Part shown: piece after piece, positions 8,858 to 18,002 of the stretch | How the letters are laid out: each line of letters starts with the position of its first letter | How positions within the stretch are numbered: position 1 is the first letter of the stretch | Origin: Cyclobacteriaceae bacterium | Lineage (GTDB): Bacteria > Bacteroidota > Bacteroidia > Cytophagales > Cyclobacteriaceae | Direction of reading: 5' to 3' | Assembly: GCA_022841475.1 (NCBI GenBank) | Contig: JALHRJ010000021.1 | Coordinates: forward strand, 1-64,000 | DNA: 64,000 bases | Notes under the pieces: generated by a model | The model's input: only the letters and a program-made list of their open reading frames with translations | Told to the model about the DNA's origin: nothing | The model's database searches: none | Program-made: the position numbers and the translations under genes

Positions 8858-10984
8858 TCAATCAGTCTCAACTTCGACTAATTCCTTTGCTAATTTTTGT
8901 TGTAATTCAAAAGGCACAGGTACATAATCAGCAAACTGTTGATTGAAACCCGCTCGGCCTTGTGATAAGGACCGTAAAGAGGTTGAATACCGATCGAGTT
9001 CGGCTAGCGGTGTTTTTGCTTTTATCACCTGGTAGTTGCCCAAGGTATCGATGCCAACAATCATGGATCTGCGCGTTTGCAAATCGCCCATCACATCGCC
9101 CATAATTTCTTCAGGCACTCTTACTTCCAGGTCGTAAATGGGTTCCAGCAACTGAGGCTCTGCTTTCATGAAAGCATCTTTGAAGGCCATCATGCCTGCT
9201 ATTTTGAAAGAAATGTCATTGGAATCTACCGGGTGCATTTTGCCATCATGAACCATCACGCGCACATCGCGCACATAGGAACCTGTAATAGGACCTTCTT
9301 CCATTTTTTCCATCACGCCCTTGAGGATGGATGGAATAAACCGTGCGTCAATCACGCCCCCCACAATGCAATTGTAAAAAACCAACTTACCGCCCCATTC
9401 CAGATCAATAATTTCTTTGCCACGCACGGTAAATTCTTCAGGTTCGGGCATGCCCTCATAATAAGGCTCAATTTTTATGTAGACTTCGCCAAATTGACCC
9501 GCTCCACCGGATTGTTTTTTATGCCTATAACTGGCACTGGCAGGTTTGCGAATTGTTTCTCGATAGGAAATCCGCGGGCTAATAAAATCCACATTCAATT
9601 TATACATGTTTTCTAAAAACCATTTGCACACGGTAAGATGTAATTCACCTTGTGCAGAGACAATTAACTGCTTCAACTCCTTGGAGTATTCTACACTTAA
9701 GGTGGGGTCTTCCTGGTGAATCTTACCGAGCACTTCACCAATTTTCTCGTTGTCATTTTTACTCTTCGCAATCACGGCTACGCGAATGCGTGGTTGAGGA
9801 AAAACAATGGACTTGACGGTTACGTCAAAGTTTTTGGCATGCAGAGTTTGATTTGTGAATGTGTCTTTCAACTTAAGGGTGGCACCAATATCACCTGCCA
9901 CCAGTTTGTCAACAGCATTGCGGTTTTTTCCATCCATGATGAATAGCTGGTGAATTCGTTCCAAAGCTCCCGTTTGGCTATTGATTAATTCTGAACTCGT
10001 GGTTACTTCGCCTGAAATCACTTTAAAGAAAGAGAGTTTGCCGAGGTTGGGCTCGAGGTGTGATTTGAATACAAACAATACTGTAGGCGCTTGAGGATCG
10101 CAGGGTATTTCTTTACCTTCGGTAGTGATCTCAGGTTTTGCTTCACGCGGTGTGGGGGCTACATTATCGATGAAGCCCATCATACGTCCTGTGCCCATAT
10201 TTTTCTTTGCAGACATCACGAACACCGGAAATACATCATGGTGAATCATGCCTTCTTTCAATCCCTGTCTTAGTTCATCTTCATCCAGCGTTCCCTTTTC
10301 AAAATATTTTTCCATCAGCTGCTCATCATTTTCGGCAGCCTTTTCCACCAACTCATTATGCAGTCGATCGGCTTTTTCTTTTTCATCGATGGGTATAGGC
10401 AATTTTTCAGGTTTGCCGCCATCTGCTGGAAAACGGTAAAGAACCATTTTCAACAAGTCTATGATTGCATTAAAATCGGCACCCTGATTAACCGGGTATT
10501 GCATTTGTGTAACCTTGGCGCCAAAATGCTCCTTTAAGGAGGCAAGCGAATTTTCAAAATCTGCTTTGGGATGATCAATCTGATTGATGGCAAAAATTAC
10601 AGGCTTGTTAAACTCTTCCGCATAATTCCAGATAAGTTGGGTGCCAATCTCTACACCGTGACTAGCATGTATAGCCATTACACAGGTATCGGCAACCCGA
10701 AGCGAGGCTATCATTTCTCCGGCAAAATCATCAAGCCCGGGAGTGTCGATAATATTTATTTTGTAATCTTTCCATTCAGTATGCAAGGGAGTGGCAAATA
10801 CAGAATTGCCGCGCTCTTGTTCTATTTCGTGATAATCACTGATCGTATTTTTTCCTTCAATGGTACCTCTTCGATGTGTAATACCGGCTTCAAAGAGCAT
10901 GTCTTCGGCAAGAAGAGTTTTACCGGATTTGGGCGCCCCCAGCAAGGCAATATTTTTGATATGCTTGTCATCGTAGATTTTCAT
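8858..10984 (-). CDS. EF-G paralogue (EF-G2-like) with degenerate GTPase residues
   Basis: This 708-residue five-domain EF-G-type translation factor has P-loop GAPKSGKT (16-23), a switch I region with ERGNSV (57-62), DTPGLDDF (80-87) and NQID (134-137), followed by domains II-V. In canonical EF-G these read RGITI, DTPGHVDF and NKxD. Here the catalytic His of switch II is Leu84, the switch I Thr is Ser61 and the Lys of the base-binding motif is Gln135. A second EF-G that supports translocation without GTP hydrolysis is known from Bacteroides (EF-G2), and this gene is plausibly its relative. It stands alone and is not in a str operon with tuf or rps genes. Confidence 0.92.
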   Translation of the reverse strand: MKIYDDKHIKNIALLGAPKSGKTLLAEDMLFEAGITHRRGTIEGKNTISDYHEIEQERGNSVFATPLHTEWKDYKINIIDTPGLDDFAGEMIASLRVADTCVMAIHASHGVEIGTQLIWNYAEEFNKPVIFAINQIDHPKADFENSLASLKEHFGAKVTQMQYPVNQGADFNAIIDLLKMVLYRFPADGGKPEKLPIPIDEKEKADRLHNELVEKAAENDEQLMEKYFEKGTLDEDELRQGLKEGMIHHDVFPVFVMSAKKNMGTGRMMGFIDNVAPTPREAKPEITTEGKEIPCDPQAPTVLFVFKSHLEPNLGKLSFFKVISGEVTTSSELINSQTGALERIHQLFIMDGKNRNAVDKLVAGDIGATLKLKDTFTNQTLHAKNFDVTVKSIVFPQPRIRVAVIAKSKNDNEKIGEVLGKIHQEDPTLSVEYSKELKQLIVSAQGELHLTVCKWFLENMYKLNVDFISPRISYRETIRKPASASYRHKKQSGGAGQFGEVYIKIEPYYEGMPEPEEFTVRGKEIIDLEWGGKLVFYNCIVGGVIDARFIPSILKGVMEKMEEGPITGSYVRDVRVMVHDGKMHPVDSNDISFKIAGMMAFKDAFMKAEPQLLEPIYDLEVRVPEEIMGDVMGDLQTRRSMIVGIDTLGNYQVIKAKTPLAELDRYSTSLRSLSQGRAGFNQQFADYVPVPFELQQKLAKELVEVETD

Positions 10985-11195
10985 GGCAGATGGATTTTAG
11001 TGTGGAACATAGACGGGAATTGATGAATTGAAGATACCCGTTACAGAGAATGGATAAAAATGATTTTAATCATGACGGAACATGATTACTGTTTTTGATT
11101 TGTTTTCGGGTTTTTTGGCTCTTAAGAAGTGAGGAGCGGTAGGCTTTAGCGTAGCAAACGATCAACACTTACAAACGCTGGATATTTGATCATAA

Positions 11196-11222
11196 AAAAG
11201 CCAGGTTTGAACCCGGCTTTTG
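11196..11222 (-). terminator. intrinsic terminator of the arginine decarboxylase gene
   Basis: On the minus strand AAAAGCCGGGT / ACCTGGCTTTT forms an 11-bp stem with one mismatch and a short TCAAA-type loop, followed by T-rich DNA. It lies 17 bp beyond the stop codon of the decarboxylase gene. Confidence 0.8.
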
Positions 11223-11238
11223 ATTTTGGATTCCTTGA

Positions 11239-12705
11239 TTAAGGGTTCAAAGGCTGTCCTTCACTTTGGTAGCCGAGCAATTTCATCATGCTTTCGCTGG
11301 TTTGTTCTTTTGCAAAGAGTTCAGTAGTTATCTCCCCATCTTCATTGCGACTAATCAGCACGTGTTTGGGTGCCGGTATTAAGCAATGTTGAATGCCTCC
11401 ATATCCGCCTAATGATTCCTGGTAAGCACCCGTATGGAAGAACCCGATGTATAGGGGTTCTTCATCAGTAATCATCGGCAAGAAAACTTCTCCAGTGTGC
11501 GCTTCCGAGTTGTAGTAGTCATGACTGTCGCAGGTAAGGCCGCCAATATTTACTTTATGATAGGGATCATCCCATTTGTTTACTGAAAGAAGAATATATT
11601 TTTGATTTAGGCCCCAAACGTCTGGTAAGTGTGTAATGAATGAGCCATCAATCATGTACCAAAGTTCTTTATCGTTTTGCAACTTCTGATCCACCATGGA
11701 ATATAAAACAGCTCCGCTTTCGCCTACGGTAAAACTTCCAAACTCAGTGAAGATATTAGGTACAGGAACGTTATTTTTTTCACAAATCCATTTGATGTTT
11801 TCCACGATCTGTTCAATCATGTACTTATAATCAAACTGAAACGTAAGAGATGTCTTGATGGGAAAGCCGCCACCAATGTCAATCGAATCCAGTGTATCAC
11901 AAATCTTTTTCATTTCGCAATACTTGAAAATAAATCGACTCAGCTCGCTCCAGTAATAAGCCGTATCTTTAATTCCCGTATTTATAAAGAAATGCAGCAT
12001 TTTCAAAGAAGCTTTGCCGCTGGGTTGAATCTTCTCTTTGAATAGGGGAACGATGTCGCTGTAGCGAATGCCTAAACGTGATGTATAAAATTCAAATTTA
12101 GGTTCTTCATCAGCAGCAACACGAATCCCAACCTGATAAGGCTTATTTACATTTTTCTCGTAGGTATCAATCTCACTCAGATTATCCAGAATGGGGATGC
12201 AATTGAATCCATCGTTCAGCAAATCCGTGATGTACTCTTTATACTTCGGCATCTTGAAACCATTGCAAAGGATGAAGGTGTCCTTGGTGATTTTGTTGCG
12301 CTCATACATCGTACGCACAATCGGAATATCAAAAGCTGATGAAGTTTCAATGTGAACATCATTGTTCAAGGCTTCTTCCAATACAAAATCATAATGCGAT
12401 GATTTTGTACAATAACAATAGGTATATTTTCCGTTGTATTTAAAACGCTCAATGGCATTATTAAAAGTTGCCTGCGCAAAACGAATGTTTTCACTGATGC
12501 GTGGCAGGTAGGTAATCTTGAGGGGAGTTCCATATTGCTTGATGATGTCCATGAGGGGAACATCGTTGAACAATAACTCATGGTCGCGAACTTTAAATTC
12601 TTTCTGTGGGAATTCAAAGGTCTGTTCAATCAGCTCACGGTAACTCTTCATTTCGGCATACTTGGGTTTTAGAGAAGAGGTGCAATATTGAGATAATTTT
12701 GCCAT
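11239..12705 (-). CDS. speA: biosynthetic arginine decarboxylase (PLP, alanine-racemase fold type)
   Basis: This 488-residue enzyme matches the short Bacteroidota type of arginine decarboxylase. The PLP lysine is likely in YTYCYCTKSSH, the glycine-rich phosphate-binding loop is DSIDIGGGFPI, and an EFGSF segment and the C-terminal ICDS-like region (CDSHDYYN) complete the active site. It would convert arginine to agmatine, the first step to putrescine and spermidine. The start may be the Met at 12651 (MKSYREL) rather than 12705; both are in frame. It is divergent from a ureohydrolase gene that could use agmatine, a strong context link. It is shorter than the E. coli SpeA. Confidence 0.88.
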   Translation of the reverse strand: MAKLSQYCTSSLKPKYAEMKSYRELIEQTFEFPQKEFKVRDHELLFNDVPLMDIIKQYGTPLKITYLPRISENIRFAQATFNNAIERFKYNGKYTYCYCTKSSHYDFVLEEALNNDVHIETSSAFDIPIVRTMYERNKITKDTFILCNGFKMPKYKEYITDLLNDGFNCIPILDNLSEIDTYEKNVNKPYQVGIRVAADEEPKFEFYTSRLGIRYSDIVPLFKEKIQPSGKASLKMLHFFINTGIKDTAYYWSELSRFIFKYCEMKKICDTLDSIDIGGGFPIKTSLTFQFDYKYMIEQIVENIKWICEKNNVPVPNIFTEFGSFTVGESGAVLYSMVDQKLQNDKELWYMIDGSFITHLPDVWGLNQKYILLSVNKWDDPYHKVNIGGLTCDSHDYYNSEAHTGEVFLPMITDEEPLYIGFFHTGAYQESLGGYGGIQHCLIPAPKHVLISRNEDGEITTELFAKEQTSESMMKLLGYQSEGQPLNP

Positions 12706-12877
12706 CTTTGCAATACATTCAAAACCTCATGGTTAATCACATTTCCCGCATGATTTTCAACCCCGTTCCCACGGGTCTTCATGCCTTGCCCGACTACTGA
12801 CGGGCTGGAAATAAGGCCTTTTTTGGCCATTTTTTTAAGATTATCCTATTTGTTCAAAAGATTAATTACTAGTTCCT
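12706..12877 (+). promoter_or_regulatory. divergent intergenic region with hairpins between decarboxylase and ureohydrolase genes
   Basis: This 172-bp gap must hold the promoters of both genes. It contains three short hairpin-forming units in a row: CCCG-TTCCCA-CGGG, GCCCG-ACTACTGA-CGGGC and GGCC-TTTTTT-GGCC followed by T7. The last could be a weak terminator or attenuator on the plus strand. No clear TAnnTTTG box was found. The regulatory role is a guess. Confidence 0.3.
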
Positions 12878-13840
12878 GTGAAAGAGATAAAGATCATCGA
12901 AGTAAAATCCGAAATCGGTGCAGGTACCCGGGGTGCCAGTTTAGGCGTTGAGGCGATGAAAATCGCAAGCCTGGACTTGAAATCAGATCTGTTCCGAAAA
13001 TTTGATTCTATCGAAGTTGAGAATGTGAATGAACTTTTGTTTGACGGTGCTGAGCATGCCTATGCTAAATTTATCGATGGGGTTCTTATCATGGAAGAGC
13101 GCGTATGTCTCGAAGTATATGAACAAATTTTTGATGACTATTTTCCGTTGATTATGGCAGGCGATCACTCTACAGCCTATGGTACGATTGCAGGAATTAA
13201 AAAAGCATTTCCTAAAAAGAGATTGGGAGTTATTTGGATTGATGCTCATGCCGATATGCACACTCCGTTTACAACTCCTTCTGGCAATATGCATGGCATG
13301 CCTCTGGCTATGGCCTGTGGTTTTGATAACTTCGAATGCAAGGTGAATGATCCGCGGGGCGAAACGCTTGATTATTGGGAGCAAATAAAGAACGTGGGCA
13401 TGCAAGGCCCAAAGATTCTACCGGAAGATCTTGTATACATAGCTGTGCGCGATCTGGAAAAACCAGAGAACTACCTGATCAATAAATACAATATCAACTT
13501 TCTGGAAGTAGAAGATGTAAAAAAATCAGGAGCTGCTGTGGTGGCAAAGAAAGCCTTGGAAATGCTTGATCATTGTGATTTGATTTACGTATCCTTTGAT
13601 GTGGATAGTATTGATAGCCGTTTCTCTACAGGAACAGGTACTCCCGTACCCAATGGATTAACTGTAGAAGAAACTAAGGTGTTGAATGCTGAACTCTGCA
13701 AAGATCCCCGGGTGTGTGCATGGGAAATTGTAGAGGTTAATCCTACACTTGATACCGAAAACCGCACCGCTGAAAGCGCCTTTGAAATCATGGAGGCTTC
13801 GGCTAAGTCGATCATGAGCCGCCTGGTGATGGTGGAGTAG
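12878..13840 (+). CDS. arginase/agmatinase-family ureohydrolase
   Basis: This 320-residue protein of the binuclear Mn ureohydrolase fold carries all metal-ligand motifs: GDHSTAYG, WIDAHADMHT and SFDVDSIDS. It starts at GTG (12878); no in-frame ATG lies before the first conserved segment. The family cleaves guanidino compounds to urea plus an amine. Because the gene is divergent from arginine decarboxylase, agmatine to putrescine is the natural suggestion, but arginase or a guanidino-polyamine hydrolase is equally compatible with the motifs. The SIDSRFSTGTGTP loop after the Asp pair differs from the classical SLDP of arginases. It converges with the START gene, 18 bp away. Confidence 0.85.
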   Translation: MKEIKIIEVKSEIGAGTRGASLGVEAMKIASLDLKSDLFRKFDSIEVENVNELLFDGAEHAYAKFIDGVLIMEERVCLEVYEQIFDDYFPLIMAGDHSTAYGTIAGIKKAFPKKRLGVIWIDAHADMHTPFTTPSGNMHGMPLAMACGFDNFECKVNDPRGETLDYWEQIKNVGMQGPKILPEDLVYIAVRDLEKPENYLINKYNINFLEVEDVKKSGAAVVAKKALEMLDHCDLIYVSFDVDSIDSRFSTGTGTPVPNGLTVEETKVLNAELCKDPRVCAWEIVEVNPTLDTENRTAESAFEIMEASAKSIMSRLVMVE

Positions 13841-13858
13841 TGTGATTAATACATCAAT

Positions 13859-14533
13859 TTAGTTTTTTTCTTCCGCCAGTTTGGTAAGTGCCTTAATGGT
13901 ACTCATCATATTATTTCTGATCACCGGATCGGTGAACATGCGCGGTATGCTGCTGGGCATCGATAAAATTCTATAGGTAACTTTTACCTGATGTTCGGTG
14001 ACTTGTTCAAGCCGCCAGCTACCGGCTAATTCCATCCGGGTTACGCCTTTGTATACAGGCGCCAGGTTAGGATCAAGCACAGATTGAAATGCAATAAAGA
14101 GTTCTTTTCCGGGAATTGTTTCGGTTAAGTCGTACCGCAAAAAATGATCCTGATCGCTAACCGGCCAGGGGATATCATGGTAGGAGTATTCAAACCAAAA
14201 TGCAGTGTCGGGCTTAGGATAAACTTTAAAATCACTCACATGCTTCTGCCAGATTTTAATTTTTGATTCATCTTTTAGAATGGAGAGGATCTCATAGATA
14301 GAGGTGTTAACCAGGAATTCGCTTTTAACTTCTCGGGCATTCACAACGGGTACTTTGCCGGGAAAAGTGATCCATCGTTCGTAAATAAAGACGGGAGAAT
14401 CTTCTTTTACTAAATCGAATTCTACATTTTCATGATCCTGTGCAAGGGTATTTATTGCAACAATGAAAAGTAAGGGCAGGCAAGAAACAAATAAACGGGC
14501 TTTGACAAATAGAATCACACGCGTTGACATCAT
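13859..14533 (-). CDS. secreted START-domain protein
   Basis: Starting from the Met-Met pair at 14533, this is a 224-residue protein with a signal peptide (about 1-32, ending LAQ). The mature part has START/SRPBCC features: WIKF-like strands, the segment IKIWQKHVSDFK, YSYHDIPWPVSDQDHFLRYD, and a C-terminal amphipathic helix MMSTIKALTKLAEE. START-like domains bind lipids or hydrophobic ligands. An upstream in-frame extension to 14647 would put 38 residues before the signal peptide and is unlikely. It probably functions in the periplasm; the ligand is unknown. Confidence 0.75.
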   Translation of the reverse strand: MMSTRVILFVKARLFVSCLPLLFIVAINTLAQDHENVEFDLVKEDSPVFIYERWITFPGKVPVVNAREVKSEFLVNTSIYEILSILKDESKIKIWQKHVSDFKVYPKPDTAFWFEYSYHDIPWPVSDQDHFLRYDLTETIPGKELFIAFQSVLDPNLAPVYKGVTRMELAGSWRLEQVTEHQVKVTYRILSMPSSIPRMFTDPVIRNNMMSTIKALTKLAEEKN

Positions 14534-14769
14534 TAAAAATTCAAAGATAATTACTTTAACACTATGACAATTAACAGAAGCAAAACCCCTACCAGTAAAA
14601 TGTACCAACCATAATTTTGAGCTATTAAATCCTGGATTGAATCTCAAAATCTCCTATAAAGTGATTTTTTGCCGCTCAAACCTTGAGCGACAAAATCAGA
14701 ATAATCTATTTCTAATTTTAAATAAGATTTTGTCTCTATACCTGCGATATTTACCTTAACTCATAAATC

Positions 14770-16788
14770 ATGAAAAAATTACTTTACATCCCAGTTGCGT
14801 TGCTGTTGGTGGGAGCCTGCAAGCAAACACCTGATACAGAGGCCAAACGTGTAGTCATTACAGGAATAGATCCTACAAAAAAACCGGGCGATGATTTCTT
14901 CACCTACGCAAACGGCATTTGGTACGACAGTGCGCAGATACCGGCCAGTCAAACAGGCGTAGGCTCTTACTCATTTTTAAACTTCCCGCAGCGCATACGC
15001 ATGCTGGGAATTTTGGATAGCGTTTCGCAAGCCAGCAATGTTGATGGAACCATTGAGCAGAAAGTGGGGGATTTTTACACATCTGGCTTAGACGTGGCCA
15101 CCATTAACAAACGAGGCTATGAACCTATTAAACCGATCCTTGCACGTATTGATGCGATTGCCGATGTGCCAACGTTAATCACTTTTGTGGCCGAAGAACA
15201 AAAGGTTGGCGATGTCTCTATCATTGGTTTTCGTGTAGGCCCTGATTCGAGGCGCAGTTCAGTAAACATTGTTAATTTATCGCAAACCGGAATCGGGTTG
15301 CCAGAACGTGATTATTATTTCCGGGCCGATTCTTCTACGCTTGCCATTCAGGCTGCCTATAAAAAATACATTGCCACCTTGTTTGAGTTAACCGGTGCAG
15401 ATGCTGCCACCGCTGCAAAAAATGCTGAAGTAGCCTATGAAATTGAAAAACAAATAGCTGCCTCGCATAAAACGAATATCGAGCGCAGAAATGTGCAGAC
15501 CAACTACAACAAACTAGCCGTTTCTGACATTGCCAAAAAACAACCGAACATAGGCTGGGTTACTTTATTGGATGCTTTGGGCACACCAGTAGATTCGGTG
15601 AACATGCAACAACCGGCATACTATGATAAGTTGAATGCGATGTTAAAATCTGTTTCAATCAACGATTGGAAAATTTATCTGAAGACAAAATCAATCAGCA
15701 CGTTTGCTAATTTTTTAAGTGAGCCTTTTGCCGATGCATCGTTTGCATATTCCAAAATATTAACGGGCCAGGCAGTACGTAAACCTCGTGCCGAAGAAAT
15801 TACGGAGGCGGTTGATCGTTCGCTCGGCCATGCTCTAGCCCAATTGTATGTAAAGAAATATTTTCCTGAGGAGGCAAAGAAACGCATGCGGGTGCTGGTT
15901 GATAATTTGAAGAAAGCATTTGAAACTCGCATTACTAAGCTGGAGTGGATGAGTGACTCAACCAAAACCAAAGCAAAGGAGAAACTCTATGCCTTCACTG
16001 AAAAAATTGGCTATCCGGATAAGTGGCGGGATTATTCCAATGTGGAGGTAAGCAAAGACACCTATTTTGAAAATCGGTTGTCGGCCAATAAGAATGATTA
16101 CCTTTACAATATTGCTAAAGCAGGGAAACCTGTTGACCGCACGGAATGGGGCACTACACCGCCTACAGTAACAGCTTACAACAACCCTACCCTGAACGAA
16201 ATTGTTTTTCCTGCCGGGATTTTGCAGCCTCCTTATTTTGATTTGAATGCAGATGATGCGCTTAACTATGGTGGCATTGGAATGGTGATTGGGCACGAAA
16301 TCACGCACTCATTCGATGACCAGGGTGCTCAATATGATAAAGATGGGAACGTGAAAAACTGGTGGACGAAAGATGATTTTGAAAAATTTAAAGCCAGAAC
16401 GCAACAGGTGATTGATCAATACAACTCTTTTACTGTGCTGGATTCAGTTCATGTAAAAGGTGCCTTAACGGTCGGTGAAAACACAGCCGACATTGCCGGA
16501 ATGGCCATTGCCTATGACGCCTTTAAACTCACTGAACAGGGACAAGACACCACAAAGCTTGATGGCTTTACACCTGACCAGCGTTTCTTTATTTCCATCG
16601 CGCGAATCTGGCGTGTAAAAACCAGAGATGAATTTTTGCGCATGTATGTAAATACAAATCCACATTCACCAGCCAAGTGGCGCGTAAACGGCCCGCTTAT
16701 GAACTTCACTCCTTTCTACAATGCATTTAATGTTCAACAGGGTGATAAAATGTACAAACCCGAAAATGAGCGGATTGTGGTTTGGTAA
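14770..16788 (+). CDS. pepO: M13-family zinc metallopeptidase (neprilysin/PepO-like) lipoprotein
   Basis: This 672-residue lipoprotein (LVGAC lipobox, Cys at about 17) has the M13_N helical domain beginning KPGDDFFTYANGIW and the catalytic M13 domain. The zinc site is GHEITHSFD (His509, Glu510, His513), with the third ligand Glu570 in ENTADIAGM. It keeps the C-terminal signature region ending RIVVW. The family degrades oligopeptides, so this is probably a periplasm- or surface-exposed peptidase. Length and domain order are standard. A strong terminator follows, so it appears monocistronic. Confidence 0.95.
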   Translation: MKKLLYIPVALLLVGACKQTPDTEAKRVVITGIDPTKKPGDDFFTYANGIWYDSAQIPASQTGVGSYSFLNFPQRIRMLGILDSVSQASNVDGTIEQKVGDFYTSGLDVATINKRGYEPIKPILARIDAIADVPTLITFVAEEQKVGDVSIIGFRVGPDSRRSSVNIVNLSQTGIGLPERDYYFRADSSTLAIQAAYKKYIATLFELTGADAATAAKNAEVAYEIEKQIAASHKTNIERRNVQTNYNKLAVSDIAKKQPNIGWVTLLDALGTPVDSVNMQQPAYYDKLNAMLKSVSINDWKIYLKTKSISTFANFLSEPFADASFAYSKILTGQAVRKPRAEEITEAVDRSLGHALAQLYVKKYFPEEAKKRMRVLVDNLKKAFETRITKLEWMSDSTKTKAKEKLYAFTEKIGYPDKWRDYSNVEVSKDTYFENRLSANKNDYLYNIAKAGKPVDRTEWGTTPPTVTAYNNPTLNEIVFPAGILQPPYFDLNADDALNYGGIGMVIGHEITHSFDDQGAQYDKDGNVKNWWTKDDFEKFKARTQQVIDQYNSFTVLDSVHVKGALTVGENTADIAGMAIAYDAFKLTEQGQDTTKLDGFTPDQRFFISIARIWRVKTRDEFLRMYVNTNPHSPAKWRVNGPLMNFTPFYNAFNVQQGDKMYKPENERIVVW

Positions 16789-16810
16789 CTTGTTTTAGAA
16801 TTATAGTAGA

Positions 16811-16844
16811 AGCCCTACGGAGTTTAGCTTCGTGGGGCTTTTGT
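16811..16844 (+). terminator. intrinsic terminator after the M13 peptidase gene
   Basis: AGCCCTACGGAG / CTTCGTGGGGCT forms a 12-bp stem (two G-T pairs) with a TTTAG loop, followed by TTTTG. It lies 23 bp after the stop codon. Confidence 0.85.
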
Positions 16845-16993
16845 ATTGTTGCTACCTTATTAATCCTCTGGTTTTGCTACTGGTTAGTTGTCAGAGCAGG
16901 ACTTCGAGAATTTTTGTCTTATATCAAGCCTTTTCAGGCCTGTTTGCATCTAATTCCTTAATTTCGCCCCGCATTAACTTTAACAAAATCCTT

Positions 16994-17971
16994 ATGAGTC
17001 AATCTAGGCCCATCTCAACATTCATAGAAACAAATTACCTTCATTTTAATGCAGCCGCACTTGTAGATGCTGCCAAGGGCTATAAAAAACATATTGCCGA
17101 AGGCAAAAAGATGTTGGTTTCGTTGGCCGGAGCTATGAGTACTGCCGAGTTGGGTATCAGTTTTGCCGAAATGATCCGCAAGAACAAAGTACATATTATT
17201 TCGTGTACGGGCGCGAACCTCGAAGAGGACATTATGAATCTGGTGGCGCACTCGCATTATAAAAGAATTCCGAATTATCGCGACCTCACTCCGCAGGACG
17301 AGTGGGATCTGCTCGGAAATCACTTGAATCGTGTTACCGACACGTGCATTCCGGAAGAGGAGGCGTTCCGCAGATTGCAGGCGCACTTGTTTAAAGTATG
17401 GAAAGATGCGGAAGATAAGGGAGAACGCTTATTTCCGCACGAGTTTATGTTCCGCATGATCAACAGCGGAGATCTGAAACAGTATTATGAAATCGATCCG
17501 AAAAACAGTTGGATGATTGCTGCGGCAGAACTCAACATGCCGATGGTGGTGCCCGGTTGGGAAGACAGCACGATGGGAAATATTTTTGCTTCGTATTGCT
17601 TAACAGGTGAGTTGAAAGCAAGCACCATGAAGAGTGGCATTGAATACATGGTGTGGCTGGCTGATTGGTATACCAACAACGCGGGCGAACATGGTATTGG
17701 CTTCTTCCAGATTGGTGGCGGTATTGCCGGTGACTTTCCAATTTGCGTGGTGCCCATGTTGCATCAGGATTTAGAGCGTGATGGCGTGCCGTTCTGGAGT
17801 TACTTCTGCCAGATCAGCGATAGCACGACTTCGTATGGTTCATACTCTGGTGCGGTACCAAACGAAAAAATTACGTGGGGTAAATTAAGTATCGAAACTC
17901 CGAAGTTTATTGTGGAAAGCGATGCAACTATCGTAGCGCCTTTGATGTTTGCGTATATACTTGACATGTAG
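16994..17971 (+). CDS. deoxyhypusine-synthase-like NAD-dependent aminobutyl/aminopropyl transferase
   Basis: This 325-residue protein spans the whole deoxyhypusine synthase fold. It has an N-terminal NAD-binding segment LVSLAGAMST, the glycine loop QIGGGIAGD, His257 in PMLHQDL, and the catalytic-type Lys297 in TWGKL with Trp295 and Glu291. The Asp of the family's GSDSGA spermidine pocket is Tyr284 (GSYSGA), so the substrate may differ. The start at 16994 is preferred because the 54 codons upstream lie across a terminator and are not conserved-looking. Bacteria lack eIF5A, so a polyamine-type reaction (for example homospermidine formation) is more likely than deoxyhypusine formation. The arginine decarboxylase/ureohydrolase pair is 4-6 kb away. 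Confidence 0.85.
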   Translation: MSQSRPISTFIETNYLHFNAAALVDAAKGYKKHIAEGKKMLVSLAGAMSTAELGISFAEMIRKNKVHIISCTGANLEEDIMNLVAHSHYKRIPNYRDLTPQDEWDLLGNHLNRVTDTCIPEEEAFRRLQAHLFKVWKDAEDKGERLFPHEFMFRMINSGDLKQYYEIDPKNSWMIAAAELNMPMVVPGWEDSTMGNIFASYCLTGELKASTMKSGIEYMVWLADWYTNNAGEHGIGFFQIGGGIAGDFPICVVPMLHQDLERDGVPFWSYFCQISDSTTSYGSYSGAVPNEKITWGKLSIETPKFIVESDATIVAPLMFAYILDM

Positions 17972-18002
17972 ACTATAGTCCATATTCAGTATCTTTAAAT
18001 AA

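Noticed and set aside
9077-9616. 179-codon open frame on the plus strand inside the EF-G2 gene
   Set aside because: It is an antisense frame of the well-supported EF-G gene, rich in His, Phe and Ile from mirrored codons, with no domain.
16832-16993. 54-codon N-terminal extension of the deoxyhypusine-synthase-like gene
   Set aside because: The extension begins within the preceding gene's terminator and has no homology-like pattern; ATG 16994 matches the family start.
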